A stretch of 64,000 nucleotides of DNA from Achromobacter spanius (GCF_003994415.1 NZ_CP034689.1:4650001-4714000), one strand, 5' to 3'; positions 50,851 through 59,755 are shown, counted from the stretch's first letter. Numbers and translations: made by a program. Notes: generated by a model not told the origin, from the letters alone.

Positions 50851-53469
50851 TTACGGAGTGACCAAGCATTCACGGTGATAGTCTATGGGGTTGGTGCCTG
50901 GGGCATACGCAATAGGCCCATTCACCTGCGCAAGTCTGTTACCACGCAGGGTAAAGGCCAGCTTGGTTTGAAATCTCTCTCCAGGTATGTCGGTGGTACC
51001 GGGCAACTGACAGCTGATGCGCAGGGCACCCACCGAATATCCAAAAGACTTTTCCCATTCAGGGGTCAGTCGTGGGCGATAGTACAAACTATGGACGGCA
51101 TCCAACTCCTCGCGATTGGTGTAATGACGACTGTCCACTCCCCAAGCACTGTGTTTGAGCCATATTTCGACTGGACCGTGTTTGGCCATATCAGCGCCGA
51201 ACGCGAAGCCAATGACAAGTACGACGGCGACACCTGCAACAACTGCCCAGCCAAACGGAGTGAGGCCAAGCACTGCAACCACTGTTCCACCGCCAGAAAT
51301 GGTCGCCGCTACGGCCGAACCACCCGCCCAAGTCGCGACCGCCAGCGTGCCGCCAGCAAGGGCGGAGCCAAGCAGCATTCCTCCTTGTTGCGGATTGCTG
51401 TCACTAAGCGCACTAATTGCCCTGATAGAGTCTGCGAAAGCAGCGAGTCCTGCTCCTCCCGCTCCGAAGAGAGCAACACCCCGTTTTGCTGCAAAGATCC
51501 TCACACTGTTCACCAATGCCGTATTCCCTCGGGCGCCAGCACCAATTGCAATAGCAGTTGAGCCAACTTCGATACTCGCACCGATGAGCGAACTGCTGGC
51601 GCCCAATAAACTGGAGAAGTCAGCGATACGGTCTCTAGGATTCTTGAAATCTGTCCAGGCATTGTTCAGCCCCTTCAATGCTAGAAAGCCGCCTAGTCCA
51701 GTGAAGAAATGTCCACCAGGACCTCGAATTCGGTCCAGCATATTGATGAAAGGGTTACCTTCCATGTGTATAGCCCGTGGGGCTGGCAAGGCTGGCCTAT
51801 CAGTTGGCGCCTCATCGAGCTCTCGGTATGTGGTTTCAGCAATCTTGACCCAGTCGTACACCAAAACATGAGTAAGCACGTCGGTCTGATTGACTTTCGG
51901 AGACGGAATTTTCCAGCCCTGCGAGCGCTCGCCACCTAGCGTTTGATAGCCCTGGAATTCATAGGCGGCGCGCTGCAAATCCACCAGACTTACGTCGTAT
52001 ACAACGATGGTTGCGTTGGCTCGGATCTCCATCACGTGTCGCAGACGCCGTACCAATACGTCCGCTTGCTTTGCCTGCGGCAAAACCTGCAGCAATCCAA
52101 TCAGCGCATTGGTGGCGGGAGTGATGACATGCTCTTCCATGAATTTGTCCATAACTTCGAACATGTTCTTGGCGATATAACCCGTACTGGACTGCAACCG
52201 GGCCAGCAGGATTTCGCTGCCATTGGCGAGTGCGAGCCAATAGGGGCTCTTGTCTGCGGGCTTGGCGATCAAGTCGCTTAGGGCTTGCGCCCCGTCCTTC
52301 GTATGAACCAAGCCGCCCACGCACTGGAAGACGGCATTCTCATAGCCGCGTGCGTTGTGGATCACGCGAAGGTCAAAGCAACTCAGTGCCTTGCCCAACA
52401 GCTTCTCTTGGTCGATGAGCAGCACCCAGGCGATGGAATCTTTCACAGCCGTGGCAATGGCTTTCTCAAACTCTTTGATCTTCTTGGAGTAGGTATCGGG
52501 AAACGACGTTGCGCCAACATAGTTCACCAGATTTCGTTGCTTGGCCAGGGCCTTGGCCAAATCCGGGGAACTGGCAGCCTGCTTCTTCATGGCCTCAAAA
52601 TAGTTGGTAATGAGCATCCCGCTCTGCAACTTGTGCGCATTTTGACCGGCATACTTCGTCTTGCTCGCTACAGCCTCTGTGACCAGGTAGTGCAGCTCAC
52701 TTGCAATTCCGATGGGATCTTGCAGCGCAACCACCAGAGGCGTGATGTCCATACGAGGGCGCAGTTCGATGTACATATTGCCCAAGATATTATTGTGGTC
52801 CGCAACGGCCACCGAGAACTGAATCTCGCTCCAGCCATAATGCATGGGAGTGCCGTGCACAGCCGGTGGAACCAGCTCCCGGGCGGCGTTGCCAAGCAAT
52901 GCGGCACTAAAGACATGCTTCTGCTTAGCCCCCCCAGCAGACTTGATTTTGACGGCCAGCGCATCCCGCAGCCCGTCCGTGTTCGTTTCGATATCCCAAA
53001 GCGTGCGATGAGTAAGCATCGTCTCACTTACCATCAGGTAGATGCTCTCTGCGGTTTTGCTTTCTGGGGCTAGCAGAAAGGACTTGGCGCCCGCAGTATC
53101 GGGGCTCGCCTGCCGACCCGGGGTGGCGTCGGTTTCATCGGCACGGCTCCACCAGATACGAGCAAATCGCACGTCCTCGGTAACTTGATAGTGCTGCGTC
53201 CACATGCGGCCCTTCTCGAAAAAGCAGAGGTAGACGTAAGTGCCCGGACGCAGCACGCGCAAACCGTAGGCCTTGCCTGACGTGAGCGCGGGATAGCCCT
53301 CGGTATCAAGGGTGGAAAATACGTCTTTATCTAGCACCGTATCCGCGATGCCGTAGCGTAGTGGGTAGACAGGAATGCACCGATGACACGGTGGTGCCGA
53401 GATAGCTTTACCCAGTTGTTTTTCATTGGGGCGGTCCGGGCTCAGCGCTATTTTGTAAGTCGTCGTCAT
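50851..53469 (-). CDS. VasX-like T6SS pore-forming effector
   Basis: 872-residue protein. The N-terminus has the VasX_N signature: CHRCIPVYPLRYG (28-40), LRVLRPGTYVYLCFFEKGRM, HYQVTEDVRFARIWW. The middle is long and helical. Residues ~585-760 hold hydrophobic glycine-rich stretches, the strongest at 696-758 (GGMLLGSALAGG..., AVVAGVAVVLVIGFAFG), consistent with a colicin-like membrane insertion domain. GGGAGG precedes the ATG; it follows the DUF4123 adaptor by 10 bases. It would be loaded on a VgrG spike and depolarise target-cell membranes. Confidence 0.87.
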   Translation of the reverse strand: MTTTYKIALSPDRPNEKQLGKAISAPPCHRCIPVYPLRYGIADTVLDKDVFSTLDTEGYPALTSGKAYGLRVLRPGTYVYLCFFEKGRMWTQHYQVTEDVRFARIWWSRADETDATPGRQASPDTAGAKSFLLAPESKTAESIYLMVSETMLTHRTLWDIETNTDGLRDALAVKIKSAGGAKQKHVFSAALLGNAARELVPPAVHGTPMHYGWSEIQFSVAVADHNNILGNMYIELRPRMDITPLVVALQDPIGIASELHYLVTEAVASKTKYAGQNAHKLQSGMLITNYFEAMKKQAASSPDLAKALAKQRNLVNYVGATSFPDTYSKKIKEFEKAIATAVKDSIAWVLLIDQEKLLGKALSCFDLRVIHNARGYENAVFQCVGGLVHTKDGAQALSDLIAKPADKSPYWLALANGSEILLARLQSSTGYIAKNMFEVMDKFMEEHVITPATNALIGLLQVLPQAKQADVLVRRLRHVMEIRANATIVVYDVSLVDLQRAAYEFQGYQTLGGERSQGWKIPSPKVNQTDVLTHVLVYDWVKIAETTYRELDEAPTDRPALPAPRAIHMEGNPFINMLDRIRGPGGHFFTGLGGFLALKGLNNAWTDFKNPRDRIADFSSLLGASSSLIGASIEVGSTAIAIGAGARGNTALVNSVRIFAAKRGVALFGAGGAGLAAFADSIRAISALSDSNPQQGGMLLGSALAGGTLAVATWAGGSAVAATISGGGTVVAVLGLTPFGWAVVAGVAVVLVIGFAFGADMAKHGPVEIWLKHSAWGVDSRHYTNREELDAVHSLYYRPRLTPEWEKSFGYSVGALRISCQLPGTTDIPGERFQTKLAFTLRGNRLAQVNGPIAYAPGTNPIDYHRECLVTP

Positions 53470-53479
53470 GCATCCTCCC

Positions 53480-54412
53480 TTACGACATCGTGGAAGCAGT
53501 AGCGGCCAGCCGCGCTTCGGCGTCCGTCAAGCGCTGTTTCCCCTGCACCTTTCGATTGACCAAGATGTCGCGCAACGCGACATCCTTGGTAAAGCTCTCC
53601 TGTGCATAGCGAAAGCGCAGTTCCAGGTAATGGCGAACGTCGCGTTCCGTGACTAGCCCCAGTTGATCGGTGGCCTCACTAGTGAAGAGATTTAGATGCC
53701 GCCAGAGCACTGGTTCATTCTCTGGGCGGCCGTACGCCGGAAAACGTTGACGAAAGTCGCGTGCACAGTCGCGCATGAACCACGCGTGGCTGGCTTGGCC
53801 AAGCGCGGCCTCATCGTTCGCTGTCAAAGCGATGGGGCTTTCCGTTATCCACGAAGTGAAAGCGGCTTCCGGAGCATCGGCACACAGCCACTCGCCCGAC
53901 AGCACATCACCTGCGTGCCAGACAAAGCGCTGAATGGGGCCGAAAAGCTGATATAGACGATCCGCCGGCAAGCCTTCACAGAGTTCTTCAAGGGCGCGCG
54001 CGGCATGGAGACTGAAAGCGATCGGAAAACCATCAGATCCCGTCAGCTGGTGCAAGTGCTGGAGGTGAGCCACCAGCATGGCATCGTCGTCAGGGCCTAG
54101 CAGAATCAAGCCCGCCTGCTGGCCAAGCCAGTGGTCGAGCGCGAAGGTAAAGAGCGGCTCGTCCAGCGGTACCAGCAAAGGCCCGCCGCGATAGCCTGGA
54201 GAAGCGTATTCCCAGGGCGTGTCGCGCCACACCCAACGATAGTCAAAACGCTTGGTTAACTTCAGCAGGTCTTGTTCAAGTGTTTCGCTGTGTGCTCCGC
54301 TCAGCCAAAGCCAAGGCCGTGCGCCCTGTTGGAGCGTGGCCCAGTTCAGGTGAGGCAGTGTGTTCACCACTTGACGCGACCAGTTGGATTGATCGGACGT
54401 GGTGTCCTTCAT
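53480..54412 (-). CDS. DUF4123 T6SS effector adaptor/chaperone
   Basis: 310 residues: RPWLWLSGAHSETLEQDLLK, LGPDDDAMLVAHLQHLHQLT and SLHAARALEELCEGLPADRL, then LYQLFGPIQRFVWH, match the DUF4123 layout. Such proteins (Tap/TEC) load a specific effector onto VgrG. The C-terminal third (ERDVRHYLELRFRYAQ) is the usual VasX-partner extension. The ATG overlaps the stop of a 29-codon ORF (ATGA). No vgrG gene is adjacent, so the spike partner is elsewhere or was lost. Confidence 0.82.
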   Translation of the reverse strand: MKDTTSDQSNWSRQVVNTLPHLNWATLQQGARPWLWLSGAHSETLEQDLLKLTKRFDYRWVWRDTPWEYASPGYRGGPLLVPLDEPLFTFALDHWLGQQAGLILLGPDDDAMLVAHLQHLHQLTGSDGFPIAFSLHAARALEELCEGLPADRLYQLFGPIQRFVWHAGDVLSGEWLCADAPEAAFTSWITESPIALTANDEAALGQASHAWFMRDCARDFRQRFPAYGRPENEPVLWRHLNLFTSEATDQLGLVTERDVRHYLELRFRYAQESFTKDVALRDILVNRKVQGKQRLTDAEARLAATASTMS

Positions 54413-54498
54413 GCCGTTTCCGTATGGCCTGGAACGCTGAGCGTTGCTTCGAATATCTGCGGGGTGGTGAAGGTCCGGAAGTCGGACGAAGAAGTCAT
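54409..54498 (-). CDS. 29-residue ORF coupled to the DUF4123 gene
   Basis: Reads MTSSSDFRTFTTPQIFEATL then SVPGHTETA and stops in an ATGA overlap with the DUF4123 start. GGGAGCACGCC is a good ribosome site 4-11 bases before its ATG. It may be a leader peptide that sets adaptor translation, or the stub of a deleted upstream T6SS gene. Confidence 0.5.
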   Translation of the reverse strand: MTSSSDFRTFTTPQIFEATLSVPGHTETA

Positions 54499-54544
54499 GG
54501 CGTGCTCCCGCCGAGGACGGACCGTAGTGGCCGTCTCAGGCGTC

Positions 54545-54635
54545 AAGTGGTGGTAACCACTTTTAGAAGCAAGCTCCTAAGCAGGTAAATGAGAACAATC
54601 TTAGAAATGTATGGGACATGTCCTGTTCTCTTAGG
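54545..54635. repeat. Cluster of nested inverted repeats
   Basis: Between the effector module and the TonB receptor gene end. AAGTGGT-ggta-ACCACTT at 54545-54562; then CCTAAG (54576) pairing with CTTAGG (54630), GAGAACA (54591) pairing with TGTTCTC (54624), around a perfect GGACATGTCC at 54614-54623. Could form a long interrupted stem, acting as a terminator for the receptor gene or as a scar of a mobile element. Confidence 0.5.
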
Positions 54636-54667
54636 CGAACCTGTTCGGGAGCCAGCCGGACAACGGC

Positions 54668-57148
54668 TTAGAAGCGGCCGCGCAAGGTCAATGCGGCGCT
54701 GCGCGGCGTCCCGTAGAAGTTGCCGTAGTCCAGGTAACCGACCGTGCTGTAGTAGGTCTTGTCGAACAAATTGTTCACGTTGACCTGCGCCGACCAGTTG
54801 TCGCTGATCTGGTATTGGGCAAACGCATTCCAGATCGCGTAGCCGGGCTGCGTGAACTTGTAAGGCTTGCTTTGCTTGCTGAGGCTGCCGTCGGCATTAC
54901 GCAAGTACGCGCTGCCGCTGACATAGGTGGTGCTTTGGATGCTGACGCCGCCGCCCACTTTCCAGCGATGCAGTTCGCCCGGCAACTGGTAGGTCGCAAA
55001 GATCTTGGCCATGTGCTTGGGCGTCAGGGGCTGATAGCTGCCTCCCGACGCATTGCGGTCGCGATTCTGGTTGTAGTTGTAGCTGGCTGTCAGTTGGACG
55101 CCCGGCGCCACTTCCCCGCTTAATTCCGCGTCGAAGCCCTTGCTGACGATGTTCCCGTTGGGCAGGAAGCAGCAAGTCGCGCCGTTGCCCGCCCTGCTGG
55201 ACGGATAGGTCGTATCGCGCACGGCGGCATTCTTGCGCTCGATCTGATAAATGGCGAACGCGCTATGCAGCTTGCCGTCCAGATGCTCGCCCTTCAGGCC
55301 GATCTCGTAGTTGCGGCCGGTTACCGGGTCCAGCGGGTTACCGGGCGCCGGGCCTTGCAGGCTGTTGGCTTGCGATTTGAAGGTTTCGGCCACGCTGGCG
55401 TAGGTGGTCCAGGTGTCGTTCAGATCAACCGTCGCGGCCAGATAGGGCGTAAAGACATTGTCGTCCTGGTACTGGGTCACCGAGGTTGCAGTGACCTCTC
55501 TTGCGGCATTCAAGGTCTGGTTCGTGAATGTGTAGTCGTACCGGCTCAGGCGGCCGCCCACAATCACATGCAGCGGATCGGCCAGATGCATGTTCAGCGA
55601 CCCGTACACGCCGGCCTGCCGCGTGTCGGTGGTCTGATTCCACATCGGCGTGAAGTCCGTGTCGCGCGGGTAATCGTAAGGATCGAACTCAAAGATGTCA
55701 GGCACCGCCTGACCGCGGTTGGACGGTTTGGAACCATAAGTGCTGGGCCGAAAACGTTCCCAACTGGCGCCCACCACCACCTGGTGGCGGCGACCCCACA
55801 GGCCAAACGAACCATTGGCGGATAAGTCGATGGACGTGTTCTTGAAGTGCTCGTTCTGGTCGCTGGCGGTGTCGAACAACCCGCTGCCCGTCAAGGGGTC
55901 GATCGCGCCGGAGAAATAGTGATCGAAACGGTCCTGGTGCGAGTTTTCATGGTTGATGTCCAGGTTGGCGCTCCAATCGCCTCCAAGCTGCTGCGTCACA
56001 TGCCCGAAGAGATTGACGATGGTCCGGGTCGCCTGATCATCGGCGCCGCTAAGGTAGGTATTGCGGGGAAGCTTCAGGTCCTCGCCGGTGGCATAGCGCG
56101 GCAAACCGTAGCCCTGATAGGACGAATCCCGCTTTTGATAAGAGGCCCCGACAAAGGCCGTGGTGGTGCTGGTCAGATCCGCTTCAAGAATCCCGTAGCC
56201 TAGCGTGCGGCGGCTGTGCGCCACATCGTAGAAGAAATTCTTGTCTTCATAGGCCAGCACGCCGCGCCCACGCAACTTGCCGTTTTCCGTCAGCGGGCCA
56301 CTCACGTCCAGATCCGTACGCTTATAGGCCCAACTGCCTACCTCGGCCTGCGCGATGACCTGCAATTCCGGGGTGGGTTTCTTGCGTACCAGGTTGATCG
56401 TGCCGCCCGCTTCGTTGGCGCCGCCAAACAGACCGTCAGCACCGCGCAGCACTTCGACGTGATCATAGAACGCCATGTCATCGTCCGCACCGAACGAGCG
56501 GTACATCGACGCCCCGCCATCCACGCGCATATTGCCGATTGCGAATCCGCGCGACAGGTAGTTGCTGCTGAGCATCGCCCCCTGGAACATCGCGATGCCC
56601 GGCGTGGCGCTCATCACGTCGTTCAGGCTGACCAGACGCCGGTCTTCGATCTCTTGCCGGGTGATCACCGACACGCTTTGCGGCACCTCGCGCAGCGCTT
56701 GCGCCGTCTTGCCCCCCACCGTGGCCGAACTGGCGGTGAAAGAACCGGTGTTTTCGGTCACGCCCAGGCGGCCCAGCACGGTGACGGGTTCAAGCTGCGT
56801 CACGCCGGGCGGTGGCACGCGAACCAGGCGATACCCGTCACGCTCGGGCAGCGCCTCCAGACCCGTGCCGCGCAGCAACGCCACCAGCCCTTCCCTGACG
56901 CTCATCACCCCGTCCACGCCCGGACTCTGCAAACCCGACGTGACGGCGGGATCGCTTGCGATCAACACTCCAGCCTGCGCGCCGAAGCTCAACAAGGCGG
57001 CATTCAAGCCACCCGCGTCAATGCGATAGGCGCGACGTTGATCGTCGGCTGCCGCCTGCGCCCAGGCAGAAGACGGCAGATGGGGAAGGATTGCGCCAAG
57101 CAATACCGACGCAAGAAGGGTGTGGCGGGCGGCTCGGGGAAAGGCCAT
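54668..57148 (-). CDS. TonB-dependent siderophore receptor with signalling domain (FpvA-like)
   Basis: 826 residues. Signal peptide (ending PSSAWA), STN domain (YRIDAGGLNAALLSFGAQAG), plug (REVPQSVSVITRQEIEDR, SFGADDDMAFYDHVEVLRGA) and a 22-strand barrel that ends NFYGTPRSAALTLRGRF with C-terminal Phe. The STN domain senses ferric siderophore and signals to the FecR protein encoded next. Which siderophore is used cannot be read from sequence. Third gene of a sigma/anti-sigma/receptor set. Confidence 0.93.
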   Translation of the reverse strand: MAFPRAARHTLLASVLLGAILPHLPSSAWAQAAADDQRRAYRIDAGGLNAALLSFGAQAGVLIASDPAVTSGLQSPGVDGVMSVREGLVALLRGTGLEALPERDGYRLVRVPPPGVTQLEPVTVLGRLGVTENTGSFTASSATVGGKTAQALREVPQSVSVITRQEIEDRRLVSLNDVMSATPGIAMFQGAMLSSNYLSRGFAIGNMRVDGGASMYRSFGADDDMAFYDHVEVLRGADGLFGGANEAGGTINLVRKKPTPELQVIAQAEVGSWAYKRTDLDVSGPLTENGKLRGRGVLAYEDKNFFYDVAHSRRTLGYGILEADLTSTTTAFVGASYQKRDSSYQGYGLPRYATGEDLKLPRNTYLSGADDQATRTIVNLFGHVTQQLGGDWSANLDINHENSHQDRFDHYFSGAIDPLTGSGLFDTASDQNEHFKNTSIDLSANGSFGLWGRRHQVVVGASWERFRPSTYGSKPSNRGQAVPDIFEFDPYDYPRDTDFTPMWNQTTDTRQAGVYGSLNMHLADPLHVIVGGRLSRYDYTFTNQTLNAAREVTATSVTQYQDDNVFTPYLAATVDLNDTWTTYASVAETFKSQANSLQGPAPGNPLDPVTGRNYEIGLKGEHLDGKLHSAFAIYQIERKNAAVRDTTYPSSRAGNGATCCFLPNGNIVSKGFDAELSGEVAPGVQLTASYNYNQNRDRNASGGSYQPLTPKHMAKIFATYQLPGELHRWKVGGGVSIQSTTYVSGSAYLRNADGSLSKQSKPYKFTQPGYAIWNAFAQYQISDNWSAQVNVNNLFDKTYYSTVGYLDYGNFYGTPRSAALTLRGRF

Positions 57149-57266
57149 GACTCAGAGTTCCTAGACTGGGATGGAAAACAGATACGCCGGTGTGTTGGCG
57201 CCGTTCTCTATCTCTTTCGCTCGAACGCTGAATTTCCGCCTTTCCTGTAACAACTTCACCGCGCCC

Positions 57267-58271
57267 TCAGTGGGCGGCGCTCAGGGTCACCCAATATCGC
57301 GTGCGGTAATGCACCCGCACCGGCAACACCCGGGGCAGCATCGTCAGAATGCTGTCGCTGTCCGCCAACGGATACGTGCCCACCACTTCCAGCCGCGCGA
57401 TGGCGGGATCACAACGCAGCACGCCCGTCCGGTAGCGGGCCAGTTGCGCCACGAAGTCGCCTAACGGCATCCGGTCGGCCAACAACATGCCATGCGTCCA
57501 GGCGTCCGCGCCCGGCGCCACCGGCAGCACCGGACCGGTGCCCAACGCTTGCAGCGCCGTATGCTGGCCTGCCAGCACCCGAGTCACCCGCCCATCGGCG
57601 CGCGCGACGATATCAACCGCCCCTACAAAAACGGCGATCTCATAGCCTCGGTCAGCCCCGTTGTCGCGCACGGAATAGCGCGTACCCACAGGCGTCAGCA
57701 CGCCGTCGCGCGTCATCACCGACAGCGGGCCCAAGTCGTTGGGACTGGCGCTGGTGATCAAGATTTCACCCGAACGCAGCACCAGGGAGCGAGGCCGCTG
57801 GTCCAGGCGCAGGTCCAGCGCGGTGCCCGGCCCCATGACGATGCGCGTGCCGTCATCCAACGTCAGGGTGCGCAGTTCGCCCGTGCCCGTGCGCTGATCC
57901 GCCAGCAGGACGGGCCAGCGTTCCCACGGTTCGGCGGCCCATGCCAGCCCGGCCACAGCGCCGCCCGTCACCATCCACTTGAGCGCGTCGCGGCGCGCGC
58001 GGCGCATCGCGGCCCGCTCGATCAATTCGACCGCGACCGCCGGCGGCGCCACGGCACAGCGCGCCGCAAGATCGCCCCGCATGGCGCACATCCGCTGCCA
58101 GATGGTTTCGTTGTCGGGATGCGCCTGCCGCCAGCGCAGACAGGCGGCCACCGTCGCATCGCTGGGCTCGCCTTGCAGCCGGGCCATCCAGTCGGCCGCC
58201 TGCGCCAGGCGCTTGCGATCGACCAGCAGGCCGTCCGGGGCACGCTTGCTCAGCATCGCGGCGTCAGCCAT
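57267..58271 (-). CDS. FecR-family anti-sigma regulator
   Basis: 334 residues. N-terminal DUF4880 cytoplasmic part (LAQAADWMARLQGEPSDATV), a membrane segment (DALKWMVTGGAVAGLAWAA), and the periplasmic FecR domain (TLDDGTRIVMGPGTALDLRL, RTRYSV-like GTRYSVRDNG). Start 58271 overlaps the sigma gene stop by 8 bases. It would hold the ECF sigma factor inactive until the receptor's STN domain signals. Confidence 0.9.
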   Translation of the reverse strand: MADAAMLSKRAPDGLLVDRKRLAQAADWMARLQGEPSDATVAACLRWRQAHPDNETIWQRMCAMRGDLAARCAVAPPAVAVELIERAAMRRARRDALKWMVTGGAVAGLAWAAEPWERWPVLLADQRTGTGELRTLTLDDGTRIVMGPGTALDLRLDQRPRSLVLRSGEILITSASPNDLGPLSVMTRDGVLTPVGTRYSVRDNGADRGYEIAVFVGAVDIVARADGRVTRVLAGQHTALQALGTGPVLPVAPGADAWTHGMLLADRMPLGDFVAQLARYRTGVLRCDPAIARLEVVGTYPLADSDSILTMLPRVLPVRVHYRTRYWVTLSAAH

Positions 58272-58755
58272 AGATCGCCAGATAGCAATGCTGCAAGGCC
58301 TTGGACAAGGCTTTCTGTACGGCGTTGGTGGAAATGCCCAATTCGCGGGCGATCTCGGGCTGCGACAGACCTTGCACCTGCGCCAGCATGAACACCCGGT
58401 GCACGTGCACCGACAAGCCATCTAACACGGCGCACACCGCCGTCACCGCCTCGACCACCAGCGCCTGCTCTTCCGGCGAAGGGGCCACGTCGACGGGCTG
58501 GCGCGCCAGCACCTCGCAATAAGCCGCCTCGACGGCCGCCCGGCGGAAATGGCCGATGGTCAGTGTGCGAGCAATGTTGGTCAGGCAGGCGCGCGGCGCC
58601 GCGATGATGGCGCGGATATCGTCACGCAAGACCCGTTCGAAGGTGTCGTGCGCCAAGTCGGCCGCCTGGTCGACGTTACCCGTCTTGCGCCGCAGTAGTG
58701 TCACCAGCCAGCGGTGATGGACGCGATAAAGGTCCTCGACCGCCTGGCCTTTCAT
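58264..58755 (-). CDS. ECF sigma factor, FecI/FpvI type
   Basis: 163 residues: region 2 (DLYRVHHRWLVTLLRRKTGN, AADLAHDTFERVL) and region 4 (LDGLSVHVHRVFMLAQVQGL, SQPEIARELGISTNAVQKAL). Recruits RNA polymerase to the receptor gene under iron starvation. Start 58755 (MKGQAVEDLY); upstream non-ATG starts are possible. A Fur-box-like site lies about 50 bases upstream. Confidence 0.9.
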   Translation of the reverse strand: MKGQAVEDLYRVHHRWLVTLLRRKTGNVDQAADLAHDTFERVLRDDIRAIIAAPRACLTNIARTLTIGHFRRAAVEAAYCEVLARQPVDVAPSPEEQALVVEAVTAVCAVLDGLSVHVHRVFMLAQVQGLSQPEIARELGISTNAVQKALSKALQHCYLAIYG

Positions 58756-58801
58756 AACATCGGATGAGGAAGACACGGCTGCGCCCGCACCAAAATGGAA
58801 C

Positions 58802-58820
58802 AATAACGATTCGCATTATA
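58802..58820 (-). promoter_or_regulatory. Fur box candidate
   Basis: On the minus strand TATAATGCGAATCGTTATT matches the 19-base Fur consensus GATAATGATAATCATTATC at 14 positions. It lies in the promoter region of the ECF sigma gene, as in other FecI-type systems. Confidence 0.72.
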
Positions 58821-58973
58821 GACACGACACGGACGGCATGGTGGACGGCGCCTTCAGCGAATACATCGACCAATGCAACGACGCGATGTGGCTTCTGGAC
58901 CGCGAGTGGGTGGACTCGGTGGGTGGGGCTCGGTGGGTGGGCCCGTTCAAAGCCTTGTATTTGCAGACTATTC

Positions 58974-59050
58974 TGGCGCGGCAGGAGGGGCTCGAACCCC
59001 CGACCCCGGGCTTAGAAGGCCCGTGCTCTATCCAGCTGAGCTACTGCCGC
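58974..59050 (-). tRNA. tRNA-Arg (anticodon UCU)
   Basis: 77 bases on the minus strand. Acceptor GCGGCAG pairs with CTGCCGC, followed by G and an encoded CCA; D arm with AGCTCAGCTGGATAGAGC; anticodon loop CTTCTAA giving TCT; T arm GGGGGTTCGAGCCCCTC. All four arms close. Confidence 0.97.
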
Positions 59051-59157
59051 GCAGTCTTTTGATGACCCCGAAAGATGTCCGGGCGCCGCATTTTACCTTG
59101 TTGCCGAAAAACTTGGGACGCGGCCTACCGCAGCGGCCTCTAAGCCCCCACGCCCCC

Positions 59158-59742
59158 CTACTCGTCCTCGATATCCGCGTGCGTGGACACCCACAGCACC
59201 ATCGCATCCGCCTCGCTCAGGCTGATTACCCGGTGGCCCATGCGGCTGTCTATATAGAAGCTTTCGCCCGCCTTCAAACGCGCCGGTTCGTAGAACTCGG
59301 TGTACAGCATGACCTCCCCTTCCAGCACGTAGACGAATTCTTCGCCGCGGTGGCGGCTCCAGTCCTGGAATTCGTCGAACGAGCGCGCCTTGACGCGGGT
59401 GTGAAACGGCATCATGCGCTTGTGTGACAGCGCGGTGCACAGCAGGCGGTGGTCGTAGTACGGGGTTTCGTATTGGCGGCCTTCGCCTTCGCGGCTGAGG
59501 CTGCGGCGGCCGGTGCCCATGTGGGCGTCGGACGCGGTGAAGAGTTCGGCTACGTCCAGGTCCAGGCCCGCGGCGATCTTGATCAGGTTGTCGTAGGTGG
59601 GCGACAGCAGGCTGTTTTCTATTTTCGACAGCGTGGACGCGGCAACGCCGGTGGCTGCCGCCGCCTGCTTCAGGGTCCAATTGCGCGCTTGGCGCAAGGC
59701 CCGCAGCCGTTGCGCCAACGCGCTTTGTTTGTTGCCGTGCAT
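59158..59742 (-). CDS. XRE-cupin transcriptional regulator (PuuR-like)
   Basis: 194 residues: N-terminal XRE HTH (ALRQARNWTLKQAAAATGVA, ASTLSKIENSLLSPTYDNLI) and a C-terminal cupin (FDEFQDWSRHRGEEFVYVLE, GHRVISLSEADAMVLW). This architecture controls polyamine and amino-acid use genes (PuuR). It directly precedes nothing on its strand but follows the oxidase gene at 59756, and is probably its regulator. Confidence 0.9.
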   Translation of the reverse strand: MHGNKQSALAQRLRALRQARNWTLKQAAAATGVAASTLSKIENSLLSPTYDNLIKIAAGLDLDVAELFTASDAHMGTGRRSLSREGEGRQYETPYYDHRLLCTALSHKRMMPFHTRVKARSFDEFQDWSRHRGEEFVYVLEGEVMLYTEFYEPARLKAGESFYIDSRMGHRVISLSEADAMVLWVSTHADIEDE

Positions 59743-59755
59743 CCTGTGTACCTTG

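Noticed and set aside
58974..59050. tRNA-Arg as an integration site for a genomic island
   Set aside because: No integrase gene beside it and no direct repeat of the tRNA 3' end seen in the window.
58838..59062. Plus-strand frame reading MVDGAFSEYIDQCNDAMWLL across the sigma promoter and tRNA
   Set aside because: It runs straight through tRNA-Arg and has no ribosome site; the coding look of the first 30 codons is not enough.
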